From Burkholderia anthina (lineage in GTDB: Bacteria > Pseudomonadota > Gammaproteobacteria > Burkholderiales > Burkholderiaceae), in the NCBI RefSeq assembly GCF_902498995.1, contig NZ_CABVLY010000001.1, forward strand, positions 310,001-374,000: DNA of 64,000 nt, written 5' to 3'. Position 1 is the stretch's first letter; each line of letters starts with the position of its first letter. Shown here piece by piece: positions 6,792 through 15,511 of this stretch. Below the pieces are notes generated by a model, which was not told where the DNA came from, made no database searches, and saw only the letters and a list, made by a program, of their open reading frames with translations. Both the position numbers and the translations under genes were made by a program.

Positions 6792-7949
6792 TTACTGGCT
6801 CAGATAGACGAACTGGCCGTGCCTCACGATCCCCATCACGCTCGCGCGTTGATCGAGCCCCACATGGTCCTTCTCGCTCGTATTGACCACGCCGTTCGGC
6901 ACGACCAGCTCGTGCGCGCGTTCGAGTTCGCGCCGCAGCGCCGTGCGAAACGCCGGCGTACCGGGCTGCGCGGTCTTCAGCGCGCGGCCGACCGCGTCCG
7001 CGAGGCGCGGGTACACGCCCGCCGCGTCGCCTGCGAATTGCGTGACCGTGCCGGCACCGTATTTCGCTTCATACGCGTCGACGAACGCCAGCGCGGCCTT
7101 GCGGGCCGGATGGTCGGCGGGCAGCGTGCGCGCGACGACCACCGGCTGGGTCGGGAACAGCGTCCCCTCGACATCCTTGCCGCCGAGCTTGATGAATTCG
7201 GGCGTCGCGATCCCGTGTGTCTGATAGATCGCGCCCTTGTAGCCGCGCTCGATCAGCGTGCGCTGCGGCAGCACGGCGGGCGTGCCCGAGCCCGCGATCA
7301 GGATCGCGTCGGGCTTCGCGGCCATCAGCTTCAGCGCCTGGCCCGTGACGCTCGCGTCGGTACGGTTGAAGCGCTCCGTCGCGACGACGCGGATCTTGCG
7401 CACTTCGGCGAAGCGCGTGAACTCGTTGAGCCAGCTGTCGCCGTAGCTGTCCGCGAAGCCGATGAACCCGACCGTCTTCACGCCGTGGTTGGCCATGTAG
7501 CGCGTCATCACGTCGGCCATCGCGCTGTCGCTCTGCGCCATCTTGAACGCCCAGGTTCGCGCGCCTTCCTGCGGCTCGACGATCGCGCCCGAGCCGACCA
7601 GCGTGATCATCGGCGTCTGGGCGGCCGCCACCGCGTCGAGCGCCGCGAGCGCGGCGGGCGTGATGTTCGGCCCGACCACGACGTCGACGTGATCCTCGTC
7701 CACCAGCTTGCGGATGTTGCGCACGGCGGCGCCCGGGTCGGACGCGTCGTCGAGCACCGTCACCTGCAGCGGCTGCCCGGCGATCGTCTTCGGCCACATC
7801 AGGATCGCGTTCTTGCTGGTGATGCCGATCGCGGCGGCCGGGCCGGTCGACGACAGGTCGACGCCGACCTTCAGGTCGGCATGCGCGGCCGCGCATGCGA
7901 GCACGAGGGCGGCGCCGGCGGCGCGGCGCAACAGGGCGGGAAGCGTCAT
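6792..7949 (-). CDS. Branched-chain amino acid-type ABC transporter substrate-binding protein
   Basis: A 385-residue periplasmic binding protein of the LivJ/LivK (type I fold) family. A signal peptide, MTLPALLRRAAGAALVLACA ending in AHA, is followed by the mature start DLKVGVDLSSTGPAAAIG. The type I binding domain covers the rest (VVVGPNITPAALAALDAVAA, later GFIGFADSYGDSW). I prefer ATG 7947-7949, which has GGAG eight bases upstream, over the frame's more distal start at 7970. No permease or ATPase genes lie beside it, so it is an orphan component. The ligand is unknown and could be an aromatic or other non-branched compound. It follows cysB on the same strand, separated by a terminator. Confidence 0.85.
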   Translation of the reverse strand: MTLPALLRRAAGAALVLACAAAHADLKVGVDLSSTGPAAAIGITSKNAILMWPKTIAGQPLQVTVLDDASDPGAAVRNIRKLVDEDHVDVVVGPNITPAALAALDAVAAAQTPMITLVGSGAIVEPQEGARTWAFKMAQSDSAMADVMTRYMANHGVKTVGFIGFADSYGDSWLNEFTRFAEVRKIRVVATERFNRTDASVTGQALKLMAAKPDAILIAGSGTPAVLPQRTLIERGYKGAIYQTHGIATPEFIKLGGKDVEGTLFPTQPVVVARTLPADHPARKAALAFVDAYEAKYGAGTVTQFAGDAAGVYPRLADAVGRALKTAQPGTPAFRTALRRELERAHELVVPNGVVNTSEKDHVGLDQRASVMGIVRHGQFVYLSQ

Positions 7950-7971
7950 GCGGGAATCTCCGTCGGGCAAC

Positions 7972-7998
7972 GAAAAAGGGGCGCGATATGCGCCCCTC
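7972..7998 (-). terminator. Terminator after cysB
   Basis: AGGGGCGC (7977-7984) pairs with GCGCCCCT (7990-7997). The A run 7973-7977 gives the minus-strand U-tail. It ends the cysB transcript before the binding-protein gene. Confidence 0.7.
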
Positions 7999-8013
7999 GT
8001 TTATACACGTCGG

Positions 8014-8955
8014 TCAAAGCTCGTACGATTCGGATTCGCCCTTGAGCGCCTGCTCGATCAGCTTGCGGTTCAGCGTCGGCGACAGCAGCTCGACGAGCGT
8101 ATACACATAGCTGCGCAGATAAGCGCCCTGCTTGAGCGCGACACGCGTCACGTTGCTGCCGAACAGGTGGCCGACCGGAATCAGCCGCAGGTTGCGGTCG
8201 CGCTCGGGATTGAACGCGATGTCGGCCATGATCCCGACGCCGAGGCCGAGCTCGACGTAAGTCTTGATCACGTCGGCGTCGATCGCCTCGAGCACGATGT
8301 CCGGCGACAGCCCGCGCAGTGCGAACGCGTGGTTGATCTTCTTGCGGCCCGCGAACGCGTCGTCGTACGTGATCAGCGGGTACTGCGCGAGATCGTCGAG
8401 CGTAACCGGCTTGCGGTCGAGCAACGGGTGGTCGGCCGGCACCACGGCCGCGTGATGCCACTGGAAGCAGGGCAGCGACACGAGTTCCTTGTAGTCGGCG
8501 ATCGCCTCGGTCGCGATCGCGAGATCGGCCTGGTCGTGGATCACCATCTCGGCGACCTGCGTCGGGCTGCCCTGCAGGATCGACAAATGCACCTTCGGGA
8601 AGCGCTTCTTGAACTCCGCGATCGCGGCCGGCAGCGAGTAGCGCGCCTGCGTGTGGGTCGCGGCGATCGTCAGGTTGCCCTGATCCTGCGCTGCATAATC
8701 TTTCCCGACCCTTTTAAGGCTTTCCACTTCCTGCAGGATCCGCTCGACCGACGCGAGGATGATCCGCCCCGGCTCGGTGAGCGAGCGCACGCGCTTGCCA
8801 TGCCGCGTGAAGATCTCCACGCCGAGCTCGTCCTCGAGCTCGATGATCGCCTTCGATACCCCCGGTTGCGACGTGTACAGCGCCTTGGCGGCCTCGGTGA
8901 GGTTGAAATTCTGCCGGACGGCCTCGCGCACGAAGCGAAATTGGTGCAGGTTCAT
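8014..8955 (-). CDS. cysB: CysB family LysR-type regulator
   Basis: A 313-residue member of the CysB/Cbl branch. It begins MNLHQFRFVREAVRQNFNLT, typical of CysB, with the HTH at residues about 18-40 (AAKALYTSQPGVSKAIIELE), and a co-inducer domain with LSILQGSPTQVAEMV. CysB proteins activate sulfate assimilation and sense O-acetylserine or sulfur status (family knowledge). It is divergent from cysI with 217 bp between the starts, which supports CysB rather than the sulfonate regulator SsuR/Cbl; the two paralogues are hard to separate by sequence alone. Confidence 0.85.
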   Translation of the reverse strand: MNLHQFRFVREAVRQNFNLTEAAKALYTSQPGVSKAIIELEDELGVEIFTRHGKRVRSLTEPGRIILASVERILQEVESLKRVGKDYAAQDQGNLTIAATHTQARYSLPAAIAEFKKRFPKVHLSILQGSPTQVAEMVIHDQADLAIATEAIADYKELVSLPCFQWHHAAVVPADHPLLDRKPVTLDDLAQYPLITYDDAFAGRKKINHAFALRGLSPDIVLEAIDADVIKTYVELGLGVGIMADIAFNPERDRNLRLIPVGHLFGSNVTRVALKQGAYLRSYVYTLVELLSPTLNRKLIEQALKGESESYEL

Positions 8956-9172
8956 TTATAACCCTTCCGCATATCAACAGAATTTTTTAGTCGTTTGAAA
9001 TATAAGGCGAGTTTATTACGATTCACCGGAGTTTTTCAAATATGGATATCTGTTTTCGTCATTAGCAATCCAGCCAGGCAGCGCAAGGCCGGCGATGGCG
9101 GCGGAACGGAGATTCGGGCGCGACGTGGCTAGGACGTCGCGCGGTCACCACGAAAACCCCTGGGGTCCCCGA
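8956..9172. promoter_or_regulatory. cysB/cysI divergent control region with leader hairpin
   Basis: The part next to cysB (8956-9060) is markedly AT-rich and is the likely site of both promoters and CysB binding, though I cannot mark exact boxes. The cysI-proximal part contains a strong hairpin, GCGCGACGT (9118-9126) with ACGTCGCGC (9134-9142). The small palindrome CCCCTGGGG follows just before the cysI start. These lie in the presumed cysI leader. Confidence 0.5.
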
Positions 9173-10852
9173 ATGTATCAGTACGACCAGTACGACCAGA
9201 CGATCGTCGACGAGCGAGTCGCACAGTACCGCGATCAGGTGCGCCGCCGCCTGTCGGGCGAGTTGAGCGAAGACGAGTTCCGTCCGCTGCGCCTGCAGAA
9301 CGGCCTGTACATGCAGCGCCACGCGTACATGCACCGCATCGCGATTCCGTACGGCAACCTGCGCAGCGAGCAGCTCCGCATGCTGGCGCGCATCGCCCGC
9401 GAGCATGACCGCGGCTACGGCCACTTCTCGACCCGTTCGAACATCCAGTTCAACTGGGTCGAGCTGGAAGACACGCCCGAGATCCTCGCGAAGCTCGCAT
9501 CGGTGCAGATGCACGCGATCCAGACGTCGGGCAACTGCATTCGCAACATCACGGCCGACCAGTTCGCTGGCGTGGCGCAAGATGAAGAGATCGATCCGCG
9601 TCCGTGGGCCGAGATCCTGCGCCAGTGGTCGACGTTCCATCCCGAATTCGCATGGCTGCCGCGCAAGTTCAAGATCGCGGTGTCCGGCTCGAAGGACGAC
9701 CGCGCGGCCGTGCAGATCCACGACCTCGGCGTGTACCTGAAGAAGAATGCGCAGGGCGAAGTGGTCGCGAGCATCCTCGCGGGCGGCGGCCTCGGCCGTA
9801 CGCCGATCGTCGGCGCGGTGATCAAGGAAGACCTGCCGTGGCAGCACCTGATCACGTACTGCGAAGCCGTGCTGCGTGTATACAACCGCTACGGCCGCCG
9901 CGACAACCTGTACAAGGCGCGGATCAAGATCCTCGTGAAGGCGCTGTCGCCGGCGAAGTTCGCGCAGCAGGTCGAGGAAGAGTGGCAGCATCTGAAGGAC
10001 GGCCCGTCGACGCTCACGCAGGCCGAGCTCGACCGCGTGTCGCAGTACTTCCAGCCGCCCGTCTACGAGAAGCTGGCCGACACCGACGCATCGTTCGAAC
10101 AGCATCTGCTCGAGAACAAGGCGTTCGCGCGCTGGGTCGAGCGTAACGTCGCACCGCACAAGGTGCCGGGCTATGCGGCCGTCACGCTGTCGCTGAAGGA
10201 CCACCGTGTGGCGCCGGGCGACGCGACCGACGCGCAGATGGATCTGGTGGCCGACTGGGCCGACGCCTACTCGTTCGGCGAGCTGCGCGTGTCGCACGAG
10301 CAGAACCTGATTCTCGCGAACGTGAAGAAGTACGACCTGTTCGCGGTGTGGGAAAAGGCGAAGGCGGCCGGTTTCGCGACGCCGAACATCGGCCTGTTGA
10401 CCGACATCATCGCGTGCCCGGGCGGCGACTTCTGCTCGCTCGCGAACGCGAAGTCGATCCCGATCGCGCTGGCGATCCAGCAGCGTTTCGACGATCTGGA
10501 CTACGTGTACGACCTCGGCGACCTGTCGCTGAACATTTCCGGTTGCATGAACTCGTGCGGTCACCACCACGTCGGCAACATCGGCATCCTCGGCGTCGAC
10601 AAGGACGGCGCCGAGTGGTACCAGGTGTCGCTTGGCGGCGAGCAGGGCACGGGCCGGAACGGCGCGCGCCTCGGCCGCGTGATCGGGCCCTCGTTCTCGG
10701 CGGAAGAAGTGCCGGACGTGATCTCGAAGCTGATCGACACGTTCGTCGAGACGCGCGTCGACGGCGAGCGCTTCGTCGACACGTACGACCGCATCGGCAT
10801 CGCGCCGTTCAAGGAGCGCGTGTATGCGGCGCGCCAGGCAGTGAACGCGTAA
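9173..10852 (+). CDS. cysI: Sulfite reductase hemoprotein subunit (nitrite/sulfite reductase family)
   Basis: A 559-residue siroheme/[4Fe-4S] enzyme that reduces sulfite to sulfide with six electrons. The cluster cysteines are visible as CPGGDFC (Cys415, Cys421) and SGCMNSCGHHH (Cys458, Cys462), the last being the siroheme-coupled ligand. The ferredoxin-like repeats and the sirohaem arginine region LRMLARIAREHDRGYGHFST fit the family. I start at ATG 9173 (MYQYDQYDQT). An in-frame ATG at 9095 would add 26 arginine-rich residues and read through the leader hairpin. No cysJ flavoprotein is nearby; the electron donor may be ferredoxin or involve the DUF934 partner. First gene of the cys operon. 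Confidence 0.92.
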   Translation: MYQYDQYDQTIVDERVAQYRDQVRRRLSGELSEDEFRPLRLQNGLYMQRHAYMHRIAIPYGNLRSEQLRMLARIAREHDRGYGHFSTRSNIQFNWVELEDTPEILAKLASVQMHAIQTSGNCIRNITADQFAGVAQDEEIDPRPWAEILRQWSTFHPEFAWLPRKFKIAVSGSKDDRAAVQIHDLGVYLKKNAQGEVVASILAGGGLGRTPIVGAVIKEDLPWQHLITYCEAVLRVYNRYGRRDNLYKARIKILVKALSPAKFAQQVEEEWQHLKDGPSTLTQAELDRVSQYFQPPVYEKLADTDASFEQHLLENKAFARWVERNVAPHKVPGYAAVTLSLKDHRVAPGDATDAQMDLVADWADAYSFGELRVSHEQNLILANVKKYDLFAVWEKAKAAGFATPNIGLLTDIIACPGGDFCSLANAKSIPIALAIQQRFDDLDYVYDLGDLSLNISGCMNSCGHHHVGNIGILGVDKDGAEWYQVSLGGEQGTGRNGARLGRVIGPSFSAEEVPDVISKLIDTFVETRVDGERFVDTYDRIGIAPFKERVYAARQAVNA

Positions 10853-10877
10853 CCAACCGGGTAGAAGGAATTTGCAG

Positions 10878-11420
10878 ATGGCTTCGATTATCAAGAACCG
10901 CGCAGTGATCGACGACGCATGGCAGGTCGTGCGCGCGGCGGAAGACGGTGCGCTGCCCGCGGTCGACGCATTGCCGGCCGGCAAGGTGCTGGTGTCGTTC
11001 GCACTGTGGCAGGCCGAGCGCGCAGCGCTCGTCGCCGCGAAGACGAAGGACGAACTGGGCGTGTGGCTGGCGCCGGACAGCGAGCCGGCCGATCTTGTGG
11101 CCGACTTCGGCGCGATCTCGCTGATCGCGGTCGAATTCCCGCGCTTCGCGGACGGCCGCGGCTACAGCATTGGCCGCCTGTTGCGCGAGCGCCACGGCTG
11201 GACGGGCGAGCTGCGCGCGATCGGCGACGTGCTGCGCGACCAGCTGCTGTACATGTCGCGTTGCGGCTTCGACGCCTTCGCGGTGCGTGCCGACAAGGAC
11301 ATCCACGACGCGCTGAACGCGTTCGGCGAATTCACGCAGCGTTATCAGGGCGCGTTCGACGAGCCGGCGCCGCTGTTCCGCCGTCGCGCGGGCGCGGCCG
11401 ATACGAAGGTGAGCGCATGA
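10878..11420 (+). CDS. DUF934 family protein, sulfite reductase accessory
   Basis: A 180-residue soluble protein of the DUF934 family, which is repeatedly found next to cysI or cysH in proteobacteria. The most recognisable segment is FPRFADGRGYSIGRLLRERH (residues about 92-111), followed by GDVLRDQLLYMSRCGFDAFA. It starts at ATG 10878, 25 bp after cysI, with GAAGGA upstream, and its last codons overlap the cysH start (ATGA), so translation is coupled. The family has been proposed to serve as an electron-transfer or assembly partner of sulfite reductase, but its mechanism is not established. Confidence 0.85.
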   Translation: MASIIKNRAVIDDAWQVVRAAEDGALPAVDALPAGKVLVSFALWQAERAALVAAKTKDELGVWLAPDSEPADLVADFGAISLIAVEFPRFADGRGYSIGRLLRERHGWTGELRAIGDVLRDQLLYMSRCGFDAFAVRADKDIHDALNAFGEFTQRYQGAFDEPAPLFRRRAGAADTKVSA

Positions 11421-12169
11421 GCACCGCGACCGCCACCGCGCTGACGCCGGAACTGGCTGCGAAGGTCGAGCGCCTCGACGCGCTGCTCGCGCAGATCGGC
11501 GAGCGCCACGCGAAGGTGAAGTTCGCGAGCAGCCTCGCCGCGGAAGACATGCTGCTCACGCACGCGATCCTGTCGAAGGGCGCGTCGATCGGCATCTTCT
11601 CGCTGAACACCGGCCGTCTGCATGCGGAAACGCTGGGCATGATCGACCGCGTGCGCGAGCGCTACGGCTACGAGATCGAGCAGTTTCACCCGCAGCAGGA
11701 CGCGGTCGACCAGTACGTCGCCGAGCACGGCCTGAACGCGTTCTACGAAAGCGTCGAGCTGCGCAAGTCGTGCTGCCACATCCGCAAGGTCGAGCCGCTG
11801 AACCGCGCGCTGGCCGACGTCGGCGCGTGGGTCACGGGCCAGCGCCGCGAGCAGTCGGTCACGCGTGCGGAGCTGCACGAGGAAGAGCAGGACGAAGCGC
11901 GCGGGATCGCGAAGTACAACCCGCTCGCCGACTGGACGGAAGCCGACGTGTGGGCGTACCTTAAGGCGTTTGACGTACCGGTCAACCCGCTGCACGCCCG
12001 CGGCTACCCGAGCATCGGCTGCGAGCCTTGTACGCGTGCGATCCGCCCCGGCGAGGACAGCCGGGCCGGCCGCTGGTGGTGGGAGTCGCGCGACACGAAG
12101 GAATGCGGGCTGCACATCACCACGATCACGCCGATTCCGGTGGCCGCCGTTGCCGGCGCCGCGCACTGA
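11417..12169 (+). CDS. cysH: Phosphoadenylyl/adenylyl-sulfate reductase, iron-sulfur type
   Basis: A 250-residue thioredoxin-dependent reductase that converts activated sulfate to sulfite. It carries both Cys-Cys and Cys-x2-Cys elements, KSCCHIRK (Cys119-Cys120) and GCEPC (Cys202, Cys205), the ligands of the [4Fe-4S] cluster found in APS-using enzymes. The catalytic cysteine is in the C-terminal KECGLH (Cys230). The cluster implies it can use APS directly, which fits the absence of a cysC kinase beside cysD and cysN here. Its start overlaps the DUF934 stop. Confidence 0.92.
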   Translation: MSTATATALTPELAAKVERLDALLAQIGERHAKVKFASSLAAEDMLLTHAILSKGASIGIFSLNTGRLHAETLGMIDRVRERYGYEIEQFHPQQDAVDQYVAEHGLNAFYESVELRKSCCHIRKVEPLNRALADVGAWVTGQRREQSVTRAELHEEEQDEARGIAKYNPLADWTEADVWAYLKAFDVPVNPLHARGYPSIGCEPCTRAIRPGEDSRAGRWWWESRDTKECGLHITTITPIPVAAVAGAAH

Positions 12170-12244
12170 AAGCCGACAAGAAACTGAATATTGCGCCGCC
12201 TGCGACAGCGGGCGGCACGAACCCAGAAGAGAAGGACTGAAATC

Positions 12245-13207
12245 ATGAGCACGACGCTCGAGCAATCCGCCTTTGCCCCGCCCACCGGTGCCGACAACCG
12301 CATGGGCCACCTCGACTGGCTCGAAGCCGAGTCGATCCACATCCTGCGCGAACTGGTCGCCGAGTGCAGCAAGCCGGCGCTGTTGTTCTCGGGCGGCAAG
12401 GATTCGGTCGTCGTGCTGCACCTCGCGCTGAAGGCATTCGGCCTCGGCGGGAACCGCAAGACGACGCTGCCGTTCCCGCTCGTGCACATCGATACGGGCC
12501 ACAACTACGAAGAAGTGATCGACTTCCGCGATCGCCGCGCGAAAGAGCTCGGCGCCGAGCTGGTGGTCGGCCACGTCGAGGATTCGATCAAGCGCGGCAC
12601 CGTCGTGCTGCGCCGCGAAACCGATTCGCGCAACGCCGCGCAGGCCGTCACGCTGCTCGAGACGATCGAGCAGCACGGCTACACGGCGCTGATCGGCGGC
12701 GCGCGCCGCGACGAAGAGAAGGCGCGTGCGAAGGAACGGATCTTCTCGTTCCGCGACGAATTCGGCCAGTGGGATCCGAAGGCGCAGCGCCCGGAACTGT
12801 GGAGCCTGTACAACGCGCGCCTGCACAAGGGCGAGCACCTGCGCGTGTTCCCGATCTCGAACTGGACCGAACTCGACGTGTGGCAGTACATCGCACGCGA
12901 AAACCTCGAACTGCCGTCGATCTATTACGCGCACCAGCGCGAGATCGTGCGCCGCAACGGGCTGCTCGTGCCCGTCACGCCGCTCACGCCGATGCGTGAC
13001 GGCGAGACGAGCGAGCTCGCGCAGGTGCGCTTCCGCACGGTCGGCGACATCAGCTGCACGTGCCCGGTCGAAAGCGACGCGGACGACGTCGAGAAGATCA
13101 TCGCCGAGACGGCGGTGACCGAGATCACCGAACGCGGCGCGACCCGGATGGACGACCAGGCCTCCGAAGCCGCGATGGAACAGCGCAAGAAGCAAGGTTA
13201 TTTCTGA
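12245..13207 (+). CDS. cysD: Sulfate adenylyltransferase subunit 2
   Basis: A 320-residue ATP-sulfurylase small subunit that makes APS from sulfate and ATP together with CysN. The PP-loop SGGKDS is in LLFSGGKDSVVVLHLALKAF (residues about 42-61). LIGGARRDEEKARAKER and the C-terminal ERGATRMDDQ are family hallmarks. ATG 12245 follows a GAGAAGGA-type ribosome site. It lies 75 bp after cysH and 22 bp before cysN, in the cys operon. Confidence 0.93.
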   Translation: MSTTLEQSAFAPPTGADNRMGHLDWLEAESIHILRELVAECSKPALLFSGGKDSVVVLHLALKAFGLGGNRKTTLPFPLVHIDTGHNYEEVIDFRDRRAKELGAELVVGHVEDSIKRGTVVLRRETDSRNAAQAVTLLETIEQHGYTALIGGARRDEEKARAKERIFSFRDEFGQWDPKAQRPELWSLYNARLHKGEHLRVFPISNWTELDVWQYIARENLELPSIYYAHQREIVRRNGLLVPVTPLTPMRDGETSELAQVRFRTVGDISCTCPVESDADDVEKIIAETAVTEITERGATRMDDQASEAAMEQRKKQGYF

Positions 13208-13229
13208 AGCACACGAGGACATTCACATC

Positions 13230-14546
13230 ATGAGCATCATCGAGAACACCGAAGACCTCGGCGTGTTGCGCTTCATCACCGCGGGCAGCGTCGACGACGG
13301 CAAGAGCACGCTGATCGGCCGCCTGCTGTACGACAGCAAGGCCGTGCTGTCCGACCAGCTGTCCGCGCTGTCGCGCGCGAAGAACAAGCGCACGGTCGGC
13401 GACGAGCTCGACCTCGCGCTGCTGACGGACGGCCTCGAAGCCGAGCGCGAGCAGGGCATCACGATCGACGTCGCATACCGTTATTTCGCGACCGCCAAGC
13501 GCAAGTTCATCATCGCCGACACGCCGGGTCACGAGCAGTACACGCGCAACATGGTGACGGGCGCATCGACCGCGCATGCGGCGATCATCCTGGTCGACGC
13601 AACGCGCGTGACGATCGAGAACGGCGTCGCGCAACTGCTGCCGCAAACCAAGCGCCACAGCGCGATCGTGAAGCTGCTCGCGCTGCAGCACGTGATCGTC
13701 GCGATCAACAAGATGGACCTCGTCGACTACAGCGAAGCGCGCTTCAACGAGATCCGCGATGCGTACGTCGCCCTCGCGAAGCAGCTCGGCCTGAACGACG
13801 TACGCTTCGTGCCGGTGTCGGCGCTCAAGGGCGACAACATCGTCGGCGCGAGCGAGCGCATGCCGTGGTATGCGGGCGAGCCGCTGCTCGACGTGCTCGA
13901 ATCGCTGCCGGTCGAGACGCAGGCGCATGACGCGCTGCGCTTCCCGGTGCAATGGGTTGCACGCCAGGACGGCAGCTCGGCCGACGACTTCCGCGGCTAC
14001 ATGGGCCGGATCGAGTCGGGCGAGGTGAAGGTCGGCGACGAAATCGTCGTGCTGCCGTCGAACCGCACCGCCACGATCGCCGAGATCGTCGCACCGGTGC
14101 CGGGCGGCACGGCGTCCGTCCCGCACGCGTTCGCGGGCCAGACGGTGACCATTCGCCTCGAAGAGGATGTCGACGTGTCGCGCGGCGACATGTTCGTCAC
14201 GACCGCCGAGCCGGTCGCGCCGGCGAAGAAGCTCGAGGCCGACCTGTGCTGGTTCGACGAGACGCCGCTGTCGCCGCAGCGCAAGTATCTGCTGAAGCAG
14301 ACCACGAGCACGGTGTTCGCGAAGATCGGTGCGGTCAAGGAAGTGCTCGACGTGCATACGCTGTCGCACGCCACCGACCGCCAGGAACTGAAGATGAACG
14401 ACATCGGCCGCGTGGCGCTGACGCTGCAAAAGCCGATCGTCTGCGATACGTACGACGCGCATCCGGGCACGGGCGCATTCGTGCTGATCGACGAGGCGAC
14501 GCACCACACGGTCGCCGCCGGCATGATCCGGGCGTTCTCGGCATAA
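13230..14546 (+). CDS. cysN: Sulfate adenylyltransferase subunit 1 (GTPase)
   Basis: A 438-residue elongation-factor-like GTPase subunit of ATP sulfurylase. It shows the G1 motif GSVDDGKSTLIGRLLYDSK, the G3 motif DTPGHEQYTRN and the G4 motif NKMD (AINKMDLVDY), followed by EF-Tu-like beta-barrel domains. GTP hydrolysis drives APS formation. The protein ends without a C-terminal APS kinase domain, so it is plain CysN rather than the CysNC fusion. It is followed by cobA after a short spacer. Confidence 0.93.
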   Translation: MSIIENTEDLGVLRFITAGSVDDGKSTLIGRLLYDSKAVLSDQLSALSRAKNKRTVGDELDLALLTDGLEAEREQGITIDVAYRYFATAKRKFIIADTPGHEQYTRNMVTGASTAHAAIILVDATRVTIENGVAQLLPQTKRHSAIVKLLALQHVIVAINKMDLVDYSEARFNEIRDAYVALAKQLGLNDVRFVPVSALKGDNIVGASERMPWYAGEPLLDVLESLPVETQAHDALRFPVQWVARQDGSSADDFRGYMGRIESGEVKVGDEIVVLPSNRTATIAEIVAPVPGGTASVPHAFAGQTVTIRLEEDVDVSRGDMFVTTAEPVAPAKKLEADLCWFDETPLSPQRKYLLKQTTSTVFAKIGAVKEVLDVHTLSHATDRQELKMNDIGRVALTLQKPIVCDTYDAHPGTGAFVLIDEATHHTVAAGMIRAFSA

Positions 14547-14568
14547 CCGGCATGACCGGCATAACCGG
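14542..14568. repeat. Three tandem 9-bp repeats at the cysN stop
   Basis: CATAACCGG, CATGACCGG and CATAACCGG follow each other directly, and the cysN stop codon TAA lies in the first copy. The copies differ at one base. This is probably a local slippage expansion. Confidence 0.6.
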
Positions 14569-14641
14569 TGTTTGGCGCCGCCCTCGCGGCGGCGCGCGCC
14601 GGTCCGCCGTCCGCACGGGCAGGACAAGCGAAGCGACAAAC

Positions 14642-15391
14642 ATGGGCAAGGTGTATCTGATCGGAGCAGGGCCGGGCGCTGCAGACCTCATCACGGTGCG
14701 TGGCGCGCGGTTGCTCGCGCAAGCCGACGTCGTGCTGCACGACGCGCTGGTCGAGCCGGCGATGCTGGATTACGCGCCGAACGCGCGGAAGATCGCGGTC
14801 GGCAAGCGCTGCGGGCAGCGCTCGACCGCGCAGCACTTCATCAACAAGCAGATCGTCGATGCGGCGCGCGAGCATGCGTGCGTCGTGCGGCTGAAGGGTG
14901 GCGATCCGATGCTGTTCGGCCGCGCGGAAGAGGAAATGCGCGCGCTCGAGGCGGCGGGCATCGACTACGAGGTCGTGCCGGGCATTACCGCGGCGCTCGC
15001 GGGTGCCGCGACGCTGAAGCGCTCGCTGACGTTGCGGGGTGTGTCGCGCAGCGTCGCGTTCGCGACGCACAGTCGCGCGCCGGGCAGCGACGAGATTCGC
15101 GAAGCGGCGCGTGCCGATTCGATCGTCTATTACATGGGCCGCGACAGCGCGCCCGGCATCGCGCAGGAACTGATCGACGCAGGCCGTGCGCCCGCGACGC
15201 CGGTGGCGATCGTCGAGGCATGCAGCACCGCGCGCGAACGCACGCTGACGCTGACGCTCGCGCAGATGGCGGCGGGCGATGCGCAGGCGTGGCTCGATCC
15301 GGCGGAACCGAGCCTGCTGATGATCGGCGATGCGTTCGCCGAGCGTGCGCGGCTCGTGAAAGCGGGCGATGCATTGCGGGACGCCGCGTGA
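14642..15391 (+). CDS. cobA: Uroporphyrinogen-III C-methyltransferase
   Basis: A 249-residue SUMT that uses S-adenosylmethionine to methylate uroporphyrinogen III twice, giving precorrin-2 for siroheme (and cobalamin). It shows the N-terminal GAGPGAADLITVRGARLL signature, VRLKGGDPMLFGRAEEE, VVPGITAALAGAA and YMGRD. It lacks the CysG dehydrogenase/chelatase half, so those steps must come from other proteins; the convergent CbiX gene can supply the chelatase. Its place at the end of the cys operon ties cofactor supply to CysI. Confidence 0.92.
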   Translation: MGKVYLIGAGPGAADLITVRGARLLAQADVVLHDALVEPAMLDYAPNARKIAVGKRCGQRSTAQHFINKQIVDAAREHACVVRLKGGDPMLFGRAEEEMRALEAAGIDYEVVPGITAALAGAATLKRSLTLRGVSRSVAFATHSRAPGSDEIREAARADSIVYYMGRDSAPGIAQELIDAGRAPATPVAIVEACSTARERTLTLTLAQMAAGDAQAWLDPAEPSLLMIGDAFAERARLVKAGDALRDAA

Positions 15392-15455
15392 GTCGACGCG
15401 GCGGTGCGCACGTACGGCGCTCGTCTCCTGCTGCCCGGTAGCGGGCGAACCGCAT

Positions 15456-15491
15456 AAAAAAAGCGCTGGCAGAAGAAGCCAGCGCTTTTTT
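15456..15491. terminator. Bidirectional terminator between cobA and cbiX
   Basis: AAAAAGCGCTGGC (15458-15470) pairs with GCCAGCGCTTTTT (15478-15490) around a 7-nt loop. The A and T runs on the two sides allow termination of both converging transcripts. Confidence 0.85.
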
Positions 15492-15511
15492 CTTTGGAGC
15501 CGCGGAAGCCG

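Noticed and set aside
9062-10984. A 640-codon minus-strand frame opposite cysI
   Set aside because: cysI on the plus strand has clear catalytic motifs; the antisense frame has none and is a composition shadow.
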